A DNA stretch of 64,000 bases, taken from assembly GCA_023078685.1 (NCBI GenBank), contig JALGAS010000001.1, forward strand, positions 3,410,001 to 3,474,000. Reading direction: 5' to 3'. The notes beneath the pieces are model-generated. The model worked only from the letters and a program-made list of their open reading frames with translations, was not told the origin of the DNA and searched no databases. Within the stretch, counting starts at the first letter, position 1. Every line of letters starts with the position of its first letter. This DNA comes from Neopestalotiopsis rosae (lineage: Eukaryota; Ascomycota; Sordariomycetes; Amphisphaeriales; Sporocadaceae). Below are positions 38,589 through 51,252 of the stretch, in pieces. The position numbers were made by a program, and so were the translations under genes.

Positions 38589-41500
38589 GGAGCATCAACA
38601 GGGGTCCCCAGTCAGAGATGTGCCCCTCGTTCCTTTATAGGCATATTCGCGAACACCAGACATGCACATAATTGGGTGAGCTGCCCACTGCGCATATGCA
38701 GCCGTTAATGAAATGCATAGCATAAAACAAGTGGCGATGAGCGGGTGACACCTTATGTGGTGATTTGACTGTTCTTGACCCCACCAACCCACCACCTCTT
38801 TACGTAGGATAGGGTCGCTTTTTGCCCAACACCCTGCATTAACACCCCCATGATCATCATAACTTTATCCGACGGGTATGCGTACCACTTCTTTTTTGAC
38901 AGAAAGGAATCCCGCATCGTGGCTCCATTTCACTGGTTTGGGTTGATTGGGTCAAGTATCCTTCGTACCTGGTTTCATTATGCGCAGGGCAATGGATTCC
39001 TTACTTTGGGACCTGACGATCGTATTTGGCGGAGACCGATCCACTGCGCATCATATTCTTGTAGTCATTGATTCATGGACTGTACCTTGCACTAGTCAGA
39101 CAAGTTAGTCTTATTCCGCATCATGAATCAGGCCAGTGGGACCGGATAACGAGCATCATGATCATAAGGCTGTCACCCAGGGCGCCGGTGGAATCCGTTA
39201 TCGTGAATGGCATGAAGTCTCACCCGAAGAAGAAAACAAGAGGTCATTAAGATAGAAACACGAGTTTCAGTGGCTATTTGATAACTTCCGTATCCCCAAA
39301 CCAGAGGCAGGTGTTTTGGACCGAAAATATTTACTAAATTTGTGTTTTTTTGTCCCATATTTATCAGGGGATCTACTATAGTAAACGTCATTACTGGCGG
39401 TGAGATGTGATTGAGCACAGTGCACAGTCAGCACTTTGACGAATGCTGATCATACTTTGGCAAGAAATACTCTGACTGAAGCAACTACTATATTTCAGCT
39501 ATGGGTCAGAGAGAACGGTCAGTCAATGCGCCAGTGGTAGGATCAGCAACTCGTTTTCATAAAGAGTACGTATGAGGACAGCTGACCCCATGTGCCAGCT
39601 CAGAGTCGTCGTAAGAGCGATTGTATGCGGAGTGACCACTACTGTTCCTTAATTTTTTTTCTGGTTTAGAGACGATGCATCGAATGTTGAGTCATTCTTC
39701 GTGACGGAGCCCGAGGAGTTTCAGCATGTCCTTTTAGACGTCCTGATTTCAGAAGTCATGAGAGACCGCACTTCCAATATTAGAAAGTTGATCCTGTGTC
39801 TCGGAGGAATTCTTACTGCCTCGACTAGGACTCACGCCTTTCTCTGTCAATTTGCTTGGCCAAACACGTCCAAACATCTTTATTCTTCCAGCTCTCTCCC
39901 AGTCCGACATGTTCTCATACTCGTGCTTGTCCGAACCTGTTACTACAGTTCGGGTACAATAGTGCAATGCTATATAGACCGAATCAGGCGAACGGAGCTC
40001 ACTATCAAGTACGTTGTGCTGCAATGAGTCCATCTCGGTAAAGCCCAAGAAACGGAAACACAGAAAGGGGCAAAAAGAGAAAGCCTCACCAACAGATGTG
40101 CGGTGTCATGATGAATGGTGCCAGAAGTTTATTGTACTGAATCTCGACGCGATCCATGTAAGCGTTCATGTCTTCTCGGAACCGCATTGCTGGTCCCACT
40201 GTCAACAAGTGTCCATGATGCATCACTGGTCACCAATTATAGTATATCTTCCAAGTGTTGGCGTGACAGAGAAATATTTCAGCACCACTTGCATATCTGA
40301 TGGTTCTAGTTCCATCTCTGATATCATAATCAACAAAGACATGTACAGCCTGCGTGGCTATTCTTGTCCGATATCGTTGTGAGATGGGCTATGTTTCGCC
40401 CCTTTAACTTGTTGGCATCCAATGATCGATTCGCCTTAAGAAGCCATTATTGTATACAGCAATATGACATAATTGATAATATCCATCGTCTTAACCACCT
40501 AGAAGAATATCTTAGCTTACAGTAAGGCAATTTGGCGTTTTTGATACTATGTCGATTCGAAAACATGTCAAAGTGAGATGAGTTTCGGCAGCCAGAGACC
40601 TAAATGCTGCTTGGGAAGCTCGCTGGATGAGCCAAATGTACAAATAATAGTACACTACAAAACTTTTAGGGGCGGGCTGTAGTAGAAGAACCATCGGGCT
40701 GAGTAGATTAGACTTTGACTGCCATTGCATGCCTGTTTTGAAACAGCAAGAGTCTTCTATGGTCCATGGAGGAATGAGAAAACTAGCATTCGGCGCCAGA
40801 ATCACTGCCTGCTCAGAACTCTATCAACAAATCCTAAATGTGTGACCTAGCTTTGAGAATTCTCATGTATTCGTTATTGAAGGTGCTTGCGACGGGCTCA
40901 CGCGATCTGCCGTGTTTGCTTATTCTTAATGGGGAGCTGTTGAACAACCATCCTGACGTGAGTGCTTACAACTAGAGTGCCCATCCCTAAGGATGCACGG
41001 TAAATAGTCAACTATTACCAAAATGAAACTGCTTCCTACGCGTAGGAGTATTACGAATAGCGCAGTACGTGATCCCCGTTTACAGATGCCACGCGCTTGT
41101 ACAAGCTGGAATGTTGACCTCTTCATGGCTGTTCAAAGAGACTGCACGACCTCAATCTCACTCGAGCTTACCAGATGTCACAATGAAGACGCGGTCGCTT
41201 GCAAAAGGTCCGTTGTCTGAATTAATTGTTGTTCGGGACATCATACTACACGCATCATGCTTTGTCACGAGTTCCATGTCCGACTAAGTATCATAATTTC
41301 ACACATCGCGAGGAGCTTTCTGGCCAGGAAACGCGTATACGGCGCAGCTAAGGCCTTTTGTTTTCAACAACTTTGTAGATTTCCAATCGCGCCTGAGCCA
41401 CTAGAATATGGGCCACGATCTCAGACTGCCGCCGAGGGCGCACTGTCATCAGCTTCCTGATGGGGTAATTGGTGCTTGAATCTCGAAAACACGGGGATTG

Positions 41501-43835
41501 GCCTCTGGAGTTCTTAGATCTCGTTGAGCTTGATCCGTATTTGTTGTCCCCTTCGTCTCTCGTCACTTTTCCTATTGTCATCGACCTCCCCAATCACCAA
41601 GTCCGTGGGAAATCTGTCGCGTCACTCTTCAAGGGTGTACAAGGGTAAGGATTTTGATGGTCATTCCAGTCAGACCTGCAAGGTCACAGTGTCCTTTTTC
41701 GAGATATGAGTAGCGAAGGGAACCTGATTCAAGGCCTTGAAATGAGCTCCAAGGCTATCATCACAAATCTTGATCTCTGTGGCAGTTGTTCAAGTTGACT
41801 ATGAGCACCTGGAATCCGGATAAAAAGTCCATTGACAGATAGAGCTGTCTAATGACCGATCGATGGAGGTGGGCAGCCTGCGATTAGCATTTTGATGCTT
41901 GTCATGTATGTGCTTACTGGGTCTTGATACTAAAAGTCAGAAGTAGCCGAAGATTTCAGGCAGAACATGGGATTTTGATAAACGCCACGCTGAGGTAAGA
42001 TGCCATTTCTTGCAAGACCATCGACGGACCGGCTTTGCAGCTTCAATTCCTGTTCCATAGACCTGCTCATCCCTCCTGAACACAAACCAAAGATGCCAAT
42101 CTTTGTGGTTTCGGTAAAATGAAATAGGGACCTTTCATCACGATGGTGCAAAGTCAAATCTCGAATACTACCGGCCTGGCGCCACGCCATTGGCATCCTA
42201 AGCAACAAAGCGCCAGCATAGCCATGATCAAAGAGGCCCGGGAAACGACATCGCGCCTCGGGGAATAAAAACAGGGTCCTGAAAAGCCGGGCGGAGTCTT
42301 GAGGCCCGGGCGTTGGTGGTGGCCTGTGACCCTTGGGCTAAAAGTGAGAGATCGAAGATGCGATCCGAGCGCACGTCATATATTGGAACATGAAAGCCAC
42401 CAAAAGTCTAGAGCCGTCTTTCTCCTGTTTGTTGTTGCTGATACCCATCGTCAGTCTAATAGCATGGTCCATGTTGGAACTTTGGTGTTTATTTAGTAAA
42501 TGTCGTTTCAATTGACCAAGTCCCGAGACATGTTTCCAGCAGCAATCTTTACTGATTCCGGAATGGATCGATCATGGAACAGGTATCCTTGGGTACGATC
42601 TATTGCGCTGCCAATTTCGGGCATCGGCACTAGGTTACCACAGTATTGGGGCAGATCCCTAACGACTATCCCGAGGACCGACAGTCCAACAATCACTTGA
42701 GAAAATAGGCTCGTGTCTGGTGGATAGATAATATATCAATCGATTCAATTGGAACTTTTGGATTTCCGTCGTAGTAAGATGTCTCGAAGGATGGTGGCAC
42801 ACAGAGTTGAAGGAAGAGCTGGGAAGACTCGGTGGCCGTTGGAGCCTTGGAGGAGCTGGTGAGTGTAACTGCATTGCATACGGAATACTGCTGAGGATTG
42901 ATCCGGCGAGTCAGGGATGATTACAGCTCGTTATCATCCACCCAAGCAAACCTACATGCACATGTCCCGCAAAGATGCAGCATACAGTGCCACAAGACAG
43001 AAAGGACCATGATTCAGTGAGTGCATCCTCATCATTGTCCACTGACTGCATCTTATATGAGGACGATCGAAAGAATGGCCCAGATCGGAATGGCCATACT
43101 ACGCAAACTATTATAGTCTACAAACAAAGATACGTGAAGACCCTGAAAAAACCTCGTTGAAGCTATCGCCGACCGAACCAAGACGAAGACGTTTGTGGTG
43201 ATTTCCCATTTCCCAGGCCGGCGAACCATGCTTAATCCGTCGATCAATAGTTGCTGTCGCTAGGCGGCCAAGGCCCTCGCTTCCGAGCTCAATTTTGCCA
43301 GAAGCAGTAAGGGCGCCCAATGACACCCACAAGTTGCCCGTGGGTGCCCTGGCTAAGGACGTCAGGGCCCCTGTCTCTTCCTGTTTAATGGGGGCCAGCC
43401 CCTACACTGGCGTACCGAATGGGCAGTCAAGCGCAACCTAAAGCATGCAATCCCGCCAGCCCACCAAACCCGTGCTGCACAACAGCAGGTTAGCGCGCTG
43501 ACCGACGACCTCGACGAGAAATTGCGCTGTGATGGGCTTGCAGCCAAATGGCGTCAGGATCACACGCATTCCACGGGCACGGCAGGACTATGTCGTAGGA
43601 GCGGTAGAGCAAGTCCTGTGTTGGCTTGGCCGCTTGCTGGGGTGTAGGGAACTTCTATTGTTCTTTTTTCTTCTTTCCCCTGCCCATTTTCCAATGGCTG
43701 ACGAAAAGTAATCAATCTTCACTCTTTTACACATTCGTTAATTGCGTGCGCATATTTGCAGACATTCACGCGATCGCCAACCTGCTGCATTGAGAGAGAG
43801 CGACCCCGTACCGCGTCGCTGCTGATCCCCGAGGG

Positions 43836-43853
43836 AAAAAAAAAAAAAAAAAA
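43836..43853. repeat. Poly(A) tract of 18 bases
   Basis: An uninterrupted A run about 160 bp upstream of the next start codon. Poly(dA:dT) tracts often exclude nucleosomes at fungal promoters. The regulatory role is inferred. Confidence 0.7.
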
Positions 43854-44010
43854 TTAAGCACTCGACCTTTATATTTTTACAGCGCGACCAGGCCCCCCCT
43901 CGCCCCCACCAGCAAGCGAGGAGCAGCCAGAGACCAGAGACAAGGAACAAGCCAAAAAATACACCAGGGAAGCGAGCACTGCGCTTGCTGCCCGCCCTCG
44001 GCCGCGCAAC

Positions 44011-44892
44011 ATGAAACCGTACCGATCCGGTACCCTGGGCTCTATCCAGGGACAACAACCTCTGATTCCGAGGACCCCATCGCTCACGGAGCTCAAGCAG
44101 GCGCAACAAGAAAAGGAAGACCTGAGATCGCGATTCGAGCTGCTCAACCTGAAGTCGCCGCGCTTTTCGTTCACGTCCTTTGCCCCGTCGCTCAGCAAAC
44201 CCGCGCCCGTGCAACAATCATGGCTGCGCGACCCGACGCCGCCGGGGACTCCAGATCCTGAAGAGGCCGGACGCCGGGACGGCAATGGCATGTTTCCGAT
44301 TCCACCAGGCGGAAAGAACAGAAGAAATGGCGACGGGAGGATATTCGGGCTGCAAAAACGGTGGTTCTGGGGTCTCTTGGCTGTCGCGGCGGTGGTAATA
44401 CTGGGACTCGTGATTGGCGTGGCAGTCGGTGTAAGCCAGTCAAAGGCAAACAGCTCATCACATTCTTCGACATCGGGCGGCGTAGGGAATGGCACAGACA
44501 CTTCTGCTTCGTCGGCAGTAGCCACTGCCACGACAACGACGGGGACGACGGCAACTACATCCACGACTTCTGCCACGGCGACTTCGACGGGAGGCGTCGA
44601 CTGCCCGGCCGGCAATGGAACGACGTATACCGTGCCGGGATCGACCGTCCAATTCCTCCACCTTTGCGGAATAGACTATAGCGGGGACGGTGAGGCCACC
44701 GATCTGGGGAGTGTACAAACAAACAGCATGGCGGATTGTATGGACAATTGCGCCGGTACCAGCGGGTGCACCGGCTGCGGATGGGGCTATGTCGATGGGG
44801 ACTCCCTATTCGAGCATACTTGTTGGCTAAAAAGCGGCCTCAAGCAATCACATACAGCCGATTCGGGATGGGCATTTGCTATAATAATATAA
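44011..44892 (+). CDS. Type II single-pass membrane protein with Ser/Thr stalk and Cys-rich (PAN/apple-like) ectodomain
   Basis: A single exon encodes 293 residues. Residues 1-115 are hydrophilic and Pro/Arg-rich (cytosolic by the positive-inside rule: FGLQKRW precedes the membrane). One hydrophobic helix follows (WFWGLLAVAAVVILGLVIG, about 118-136). Then comes a Ser/Thr/Gly-rich stalk (about 146-195) likely to be O-mannosylated. The C-terminal ~95 residues carry eight Cys with the pattern LCGIDYSG, DCMDNCAGTSGCTGCGWGY, CWLKSG and a closing WAFAIII, which resembles fungal PAN/apple-like modules. There is no enzymatic motif. A cell-wall or surface sensor or adhesion role is possible; WSC-type sensors are a different fold. 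The start follows a poly(A) tract and pyrimidine-poor leader. Confidence 0.75.
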   Translation: MKPYRSGTLGSIQGQQPLIPRTPSLTELKQAQQEKEDLRSRFELLNLKSPRFSFTSFAPSLSKPAPVQQSWLRDPTPPGTPDPEEAGRRDGNGMFPIPPGGKNRRNGDGRIFGLQKRWFWGLLAVAAVVILGLVIGVAVGVSQSKANSSSHSSTSGGVGNGTDTSASSAVATATTTTGTTATTSTTSATATSTGGVDCPAGNGTTYTVPGSTVQFLHLCGIDYSGDGEATDLGSVQTNSMADCMDNCAGTSGCTGCGWGYVDGDSLFEHTCWLKSGLKQSHTADSGWAFAIII

Positions 44893-45452
44893 TAATGAAT
44901 ATATTAAGCATGACATCAATCTCAACTGGACTATATCGTAGCGCAACCGTGTGGTCAAATGACAGGCCCTCAAGTTTCCAGTGCCAACGCATACCTACCG
45001 AGTCATACTAATTCAGGTCCCTATACTCCGAAGCATGTGGGCCGGTTTCCACCCGGACCCCATCAACAGGCGTCAGACTATTACTGCATTGACTCAAAAG
45101 GTAAATCGTATTTCTATACTAAGGTAGGTAGGTACCCATAAAGAACCTGAAGCTTTGATGCGTACCGATGCTATGAGATGCAGGCATGTATTCATTAATT
45201 GACCCCAATTTGCCCATGCAACCAAGAAAAAATCAAAAGCGCCAAATGAAATATACCCGGGACCACCGATACATCTTCCCTGATGTTCTAGACGAATCTC
45301 TTGCTCACACGTATACGTAAAGAATTTGGCAAATGCAATCATTCATAAGAGGGGAAAACAGGGTCGACCTCCAATCCCCTATCCCGAGACAACCTGTATC
45401 CGAAGTGTCAATCCGTGTCTTTTTTTACTTGGACCCTGAATCTCGAGAGTCT
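44893..45452. other. Intergenic between convergent genes
   Basis: This is 560 bp with nothing recognisable. It holds the 3' flanks of the membrane protein and the MFS transporter genes. Confidence 0.4.
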
Positions 45453-47204
45453 TTATTCAAAGAGCGCCGTGTCGACCTCGACATGCTCGACGGCGTGCTT
45501 CCGGGGCACCCAGATGACCTGGACGATGCCGACGACGGCGATGCCGGCGCAGCTGAACCAGGCGGCCGCCGAGCCGCCCGCGGCATAGATGATGCCGACG
45601 AGGGGCGGGCTGACGGTGCGCGCCAGGCAGCAGGCGGCCATGGCCAGGCCGTTGACCTTGCCGAGCACGGCCGGCGACGGCGTGGCGTTCTTGAGCAGGA
45701 TGAGGGCGCAGGGCCCCACGATGATGCCGAAGAAGCTCTGCAGGACCATGGACAGGTAGATGCCCGGGGAGACGAGCCGGTCGGGAAAGGCCGAGAGGAA
45801 CGGGTTGAGCACGTAGGCGCAGGGGTAAAAGATGATCATGAGGACAAAGGACCGCCACACGCCGATGCGGTCGACGAACAGGGGGAAGATGACGCCCTGG
45901 ATGAACAGGCCGATGATGCCGTTGACGGCCAGGTAGACGCCCACGTCGTGCACCGTGTAGCCCAGGCCGCCCACGAGGTCGAGCTGGCCCCGCGGCTGCA
46001 GGGGCTTGTCCAGCAGGTGCGTCGGCAGCAGGGTGCAAAAGGCCATCTGGTGGTACGAGAAGATCACCAGGGCGACGGTGACCATGATGACGGTAAAGTT
46101 GAACGTCTTGCCCTTGAAGCTCTGCGTGCTCAGCGCGCGGCTGGGCGGGGCGGGGCGTCCGCGGCCGTTGTTGTTGTCATTGGCGCGCACTCCTGCTGCG
46201 CTCGGCTGTTGCGAGTCCGCCGGCAGCCGAATTGAGTGGACGGTGCCAAAGGATGATCGCCGCAGGTCAAAGTTCTGCTCCACGGGGAGCGGGAGGCTGT
46301 CCTCGGCGAAGCGCGGCCTATCGCTAATGGTGCTGGCACGCGGGCCGCCCCTCTGACGGGGGCCGCCGTTAAGGGGTGTGGTCTCGTCCATGTCGCTATC
46401 CTCGACGGCATTGTCGTCCGACTCGTGGACCACGGGGTTGGTCTCCTCGAGGAAGAAGATGCCCTGCAGGACGGCCAGCACAATGACGGCGACGGCCACG
46501 AGGTTGGGCAGCAGGTACGGGTACCGGCCAAACAGGCCGTCGGCGGGGAACAGCGAAGGGTAGAAGCGCGCGGGCTGGGCGAGGAACCCGCCCATGGCGG
46601 ACCCGATGATGCCGCCGAGGGTCCAGACAAAGGGCTGCGTCGCGTAGGCCCGGGGCTCGTGGGCCGGGTTCTTGACCATCTCGGCCACCATGGTCTGCAT
46701 GACGGAGACGTTGCCGTTGAGAGCGCCGCCGATGAAGCGCGCGAGCAGCGCGACCCAGTAGCTCTTGGCCAGGCCAAAGATGAGGCTGGAGATGGCGACG
46801 CCCACGAGGCCAAAGAGCACGACGGGCTTGCGGCCGACGCGGTCCGAGAGCATGCCCCAGCCCATGGAAGTCAGGGCCTCGGCCACGGCATACGCCGAGA
46901 CTAAGAGGCCGGCGTAAAAGGATGCATCTGTATCATCACCGCCATTGAGGTCCTGCACCATCACATAAGTGTAGGCGAGAATCGAGTTGAAGGCGATTGG
47001 CTCTGAAAAGCGACATATTGCTGGTTGTTTTCAATAGAATTGATCAGTCTTTGGAGCAGGAAAGAGTAATCATCGTGAAGTCTCAAAATGTCGGTGTAGG
47101 CTTCTCCAACACGGAACAAACATTACAAAGCGACTGGCATACATACCTAGGACTGTGAGTTGTACGGTGGGAAAAGCATTGGGGTCTTTGATTTCAGAAG
47201 GCAT
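45453..47204 (-). CDS. Major facilitator superfamily transporter
   Basis: Exons 47204-47147 and 47020-45453 give 541 residues. Splicing joins FPTVQLTVL to AICRFSEPIAFNSILAYTY, the usual first membrane segment of the fungal MFS group named ZIFL-like or peptide/multidrug DHA1. The loop 2-3 signature GMLSDRVGRKPVVLFG is complete. Segment ARFIGGALNGNVSVMQTM follows. A long acidic and Ser/Pro-rich central loop (about 205-305) separates two six-helix halves. The C-terminus is charged (VEHVEVDTALFE). It probably sits in the plasma or vacuolar membrane as a proton-coupled exporter; the substrate is unknown. The first exon is short and was chosen because its donor GTATGT and phase fit exactly. Confidence 0.9.
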
Positions 47205-47745
47205 ACTCCACACCACAGGCTTGGTCTTAAAACTTAATCAATAGAAGCTCACGATAGCAGCAGCAACAACAAACAACGACAACAACACCGGCAACCTCGA
47301 ATTATCTTGACAATAAGCGACCAAGAAACAAAAGAAAAAGAAAAAGAATCTTTTTTCCGATACTTTGCCGAGAAGAGGCCTCATTCAGGAAAAGAGGACC
47401 TCATTTCCGGTGGCAGGGTGTGTGTCGACGAGATTGTGCGGGGAACAACCGACAAGGAAGAGATAAGTAAAGACTTTTGTTAAGGCCCATAGTGGGTTAG
47501 ACCATAGGCTTGACGCACAACTATGTCACTGGAGCCATGGGGGGCTTTGGATTTCCCAGCATTATGGTATGGCTAGGGAGAGATAGGCTCCGTTGTATTC
47601 CACCAATCAGATATTGCGATGCGTCTGTTCGGTGCCGGCTTTGGAGATCCGTTATTTGATGTTTAAATAGCTAAAACTCAATTTTGTACAACTCTATACA
47701 GAAATTTGAGTTCAATGTTCCATCCGATATACTTGCTTCTTGTGT
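47205..47745. other. Intergenic region
   Basis: The 5' flank of the MFS gene, with CAG/CAA-rich leader sequence near 47.25 kb. No gene is seen. Confidence 0.4.
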
Positions 47746-48713
47746 CTAAAGTGCCACATAGCCTGAGTCCTGGCCTGGAAATGCCAGGGCGATAGGCTCA
47801 ACCCCCGAACCACCCAGGACTCGGCTGGCCACGACGCCGTGTCCCCGATACCAGGCGCAGCCATATAAAGCGGCCGTGAATCCATAAAGGATACAAGCAG
47901 TCATCAATATCCACAAGCCGACATCGAACATATAAGGGAAGTAGTACATGGTCCTGACCAAGACGATACCCGCCATTGATGCATAGAATACCGTCTTCGG
48001 AGCTGCAGACGTGCTCTGGTTGATACGGCGAAGATGGGGCAGTGAATTAAACATCAAGGCGACTGCGACCCAAGAGGTTATGAGGCAAATGGTGCTCCAG
48101 GCCGTCAAACGAAATCTTGGAGAGAAGAAAAAAGTCACAAAGTTGAGTATTGTCTGGTGGAAAATGACAAATATCTGCCAACACACAAAGACCTTGATCA
48201 ACCCGGGAAAGCGAATATTGAGATACGGCACTTCCACAACAACGGCACCAAATGGCAGTATCCTGTAGCATGGTCCTGTTAGCTTCTGCCACATTCGAGC
48301 GATGGCCGCGTTTCAGCACCCACATGCGGTTAATATCCTCGGCCAAGGACGAGACGAGTCTGAAGACTTCCACAGGCACCACTTTGCCAGCACCCGCAAA
48401 CGCTCCATTCCAAAACCAGCCAGAGAACCAGTTGTAACGACAAGACAAGTAGAGCAAACGAAGGCTCCCGATGCCATGGACGATCGCTGCGAATACGCCA
48501 AGCCTTGCGACAGATATCAGTTGCCGGAAGAAAGAGGGTGCGGAATAAGATATCGTTTACCATTGCGCAGGGACCGCTAAGCTTCAGTTCAGCCTTGATC
48601 ATCTTCTTTGCAGTATCATCACGATGCGCAAGTTACTCACTCAGGTTCTGCAACTCGAGGTCTTTCCTCACCCGCCTACCAAGTTCATTCTTGATTCGTA
48701 CACACACTTCCAT
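47746..48713 (-). CDS. Multi-pass membrane protein of unknown family
   Basis: I built this model from splice signals: exons 48713-48641, 48576-48561 (16-nt microexon), 48503-48324 and 48262-47746 keep one frame and give 261 residues. Hydrophobic segments include LGVFAAIVHGIGSLRLLYL, FPGLIKVFVCWQIFVIFH, STICLITSWVAVALMFN and VGLWILMTACILYGFTAAL, with KTVFYASMAGIVLVRTMYYF between, so about five to six membrane helices. I do not recognise the family. The last exon is the firm part; the first two exons and the microexon are less certain. It is divergent from the HET gene across about 410 bp. Confidence 0.5.
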
Positions 48714-49123
48714 TGTGGTTTGCAGCAGGGATGAAATGATATTTGTTCTTCTGTCGTCAAGTTTGAAGAAAAAAGAAGCCTGACGATGCGCAAGAAATTT
48801 GGCTAAGCCATTAGGATCGTCACGTGTGATGCTAAGTGAGAGTCACCTGCATGATGATTATTGGGGGCTATTTTTGGGTGGCGGCGACAACGATCCCTGC
48901 TATTCTTAGGTTGTGGCGCAGGACTAGCCAGACCAGAACCACGACACACTCGTGTCGCCGTAATCCCTCTGAAGAAGAATCACTTGATTGCCATGCTTTA
49001 GATTCATCCCGTTTACCTGCTTCTTGTACGAAAATAGGAGATGGGGTAATATCGCCATAAGTATTGTCGCGGACGACCTACCGAATACTATCACCACCCT
49101 CAACCTCGGGCCCACCTGCCAAC
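48714..49123. promoter_or_regulatory. Divergent intergenic region between membrane-protein and HET genes
   Basis: About 410 bp serve as the upstream region of both genes. No site is recognised by eye. Confidence 0.4.
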
Positions 49124-51252
49124 ATGCAGACTGAACAAACTATATACGAGCCCTTGAACGGGGACTCGATTCGCTTATTGTTGATAAAACCTGGCCTCCC
49201 GGACGAGGATATCGAGTGCACCTTGGTGCAGGGAGTGAGCCTTCAGCACGTGCCCGATTTCGAGGCTCTGTCTTATGTGTGAGTAGCTCGAATATGTGGG
49301 TGTTCTAAGTTTTGGTGTCTCAATAAGCCCTTTCCTGTTTCCCAATTGCCAAATCAACACGACATAGTCCTATACGTCACGAAAAGCTTTTTGTGATGAA
49401 TAATACAGAATGATCTAACAGGTTTTATTTAACAAGCTGGGGAACCGAGTCTTCCCGATTCATCACATGCAATGGAGTTAGCAAGGTTATTACGCATAAC
49501 CTCGCAGTCGCTCTCAGGCACTTGCGACCACTTGTCGACTGGGACTCGGTCTCGATATGGCCCGAAGACCACCCGTTACACTCGAGCCGTAATGTCTGGC
49601 GCAAGTTTGCTCGGAACAGAAACGAAACCAGGATGAATACACAGTCACAGTGGAAACCGGTTTGGATCGATTCAATTTGTATCAACCAAGATGACCCAGA
49701 GGAGAGGGCAAGTCAAGTCAAGCTGATGTACGAGATTTATCGAAAGGCTTCTACAGTCAAAGTCTTCCTTGGCGAAGAGACATTTAGCCCCGGGATACCA
49801 AGTATGGCGGACCACGGAGATGTGCCTTTGGTGCTCGTCCTTCTCGAGCAAGCAGTTCGTAATATCGAGGCGCAGGAGACCAATCTACCGTCGCTCCGTC
49901 CTGTTCACGACTACGAGTATAGAAACAGGCTTCACGGTTTGCCAAAGCCATTGGCTCCGGAATGGGACGTCTTTCGTCGGTTTTTGGCCAATGCCTGGTT
50001 TCAGCGCACCTGGGTCGTACAAGAAATCGTACTGGCCCGCAAGGCGGTCGTGATACAAGGCGACTGGCACATCGACTGGGACGCTATTGGCAAAGCTACC
50101 GCCTGGTACGCCAAGGCCGGTTACGGAATGCCACAAGGCATCAGAGAACCGCCAGTCGACGCGCCCCATTTGCAGCCGGTCGTTGACGCCGCCAACATGT
50201 GGGAGATGCACCAGCAACCGACCAAACGGCTGCCTCTATTGGATGTCTTGAAGGACTTTCGTTGTCGGGCGGCCACACAGGCTGTGGACAAGCTTTATGC
50301 GACCTTTGGTCTTGCTGAGGAGACTGCGTCCATGGAAGAGCGAGGGATACACACATTACTAGAACCCGACTATACCAAATCTATCACGACCGTCTATCGC
50401 GACCTGGCTCAGTTCTTGATAATAGAGAACGGCACCCTGATTGTTTTATCCCACGCCAATGGGTACTCGGTAGACCGACCGAATTGGCCGTCGTGGGTGC
50501 CGGATTGGAGCTTGATCAAGCCTTCCACGGAAATTTGGCGTTCGCAGCGGCAGAAGTTGTTCAAGGCGGGCGGGGATGAAGCTCTGACAATAGATCTCAG
50601 TGGAGATGACGATTTTCTCATCCTGGAAGGGCGCAGGGTCGATACCGTCCGCATCTATGGGGACAAACTAAAGAGCCGGGGCTTTGGCTTTGTGCCCGAC
50701 AAGCAGGAGCGAGATTTTGTCAGTACGGCTTGGCGGATCATGAAAACTCGAGACCCGGGCAGCAGCCAACCATCGCAAAACTCGAAACCGCGCGACATTC
50801 TGTGCTCTTTTATATATACAATCACAACTGGTCTGCAAGGTGTCAACGCGTGGGGAGAGGATGCCAATGGAGCTTTGGCCGATGCCGCAAAATGGTTTTC
50901 GCAATATGTAAGCAAAAGTATGCCACCACTTGTCACCCCGACTGGGAATTGGTTTGGCGGCAAAAGACCAGATGCAGGTCGCTTTCACGAGGCCTTTGTG
51001 CATGCGTGCAAAGGCAGGAGATTCTTCACCACGGAAGCCGGCCGTATCGGCGTCGGGCCCGAGTTCATGAAGGAGGGCGACACGATAGTCGTTCTATTTG
51101 GCGGACAAGTTCCATACATAGTGAGAGAAGTTGAGGGCAAGCATAGGCTCATTGGAGAGTGCTACATTGACGGCATCATGCAGGGCGAAGCCGTTACTGG
51201 CGCGGATGGTGAAGAGTGGAGACGAGCAAAAGAGAGGTTTACCTTATTTTAG
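49124..51252 (+). CDS. HET-domain (heterokaryon incompatibility) protein
   Basis: Exons 49124-49278 and 49437-51252 give 656 residues. The intron (158 nt) splits the hallmark FEALSYVWG: it ends ...LSYV and resumes WGTESSRF. Other HET blocks are WIDSICINQDD, then RASQVKLMYEIYRKASTVKV and WFQRTWVVQEIVLARKAVV. The ~400 residues after the domain include WPSWVPDWS, common in this group, and end in a region with FFTTEAGRIGVGP, typical of the C-terminal beta module of HET proteins. Some family members trigger cell death when unlike fungal strains fuse; most are uncharacterised. No partner such as a NACHT or SNARE-like gene is adjacent. Confidence 0.92.

Larger units (their letters stand above)
37867..44010. 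other. 6.1-kb region without a recognisable protein gene
   Basis: Contains the three GATA sites at 38247-38588, a T-run near 38204 and an 18-A tract at 43836-43853. The open frames are short (at most ~110 codons) and show no family resemblance. I saw no tRNA, transposase or terminal repeat. The first ~0.7 kb is the likely promoter of the oxidoreductase and the last ~0.5 kb that of the Ser/Thr-rich membrane protein. The middle (39-43 kb) is unexplained. Confidence 0.45.

Noticed and set aside
39701..40027. A 108-codon frame in the gene-poor region
   Set aside because: There is no homology by eye, no splice or leader context, and its length is within chance for AT-balanced DNA.
45333..46235. 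A 300-codon plus-strand frame opposite the MFS gene
   Set aside because: It is the antisense of GC-rich codons, rich in Asp, Gly, Arg and Glu, without any motif.
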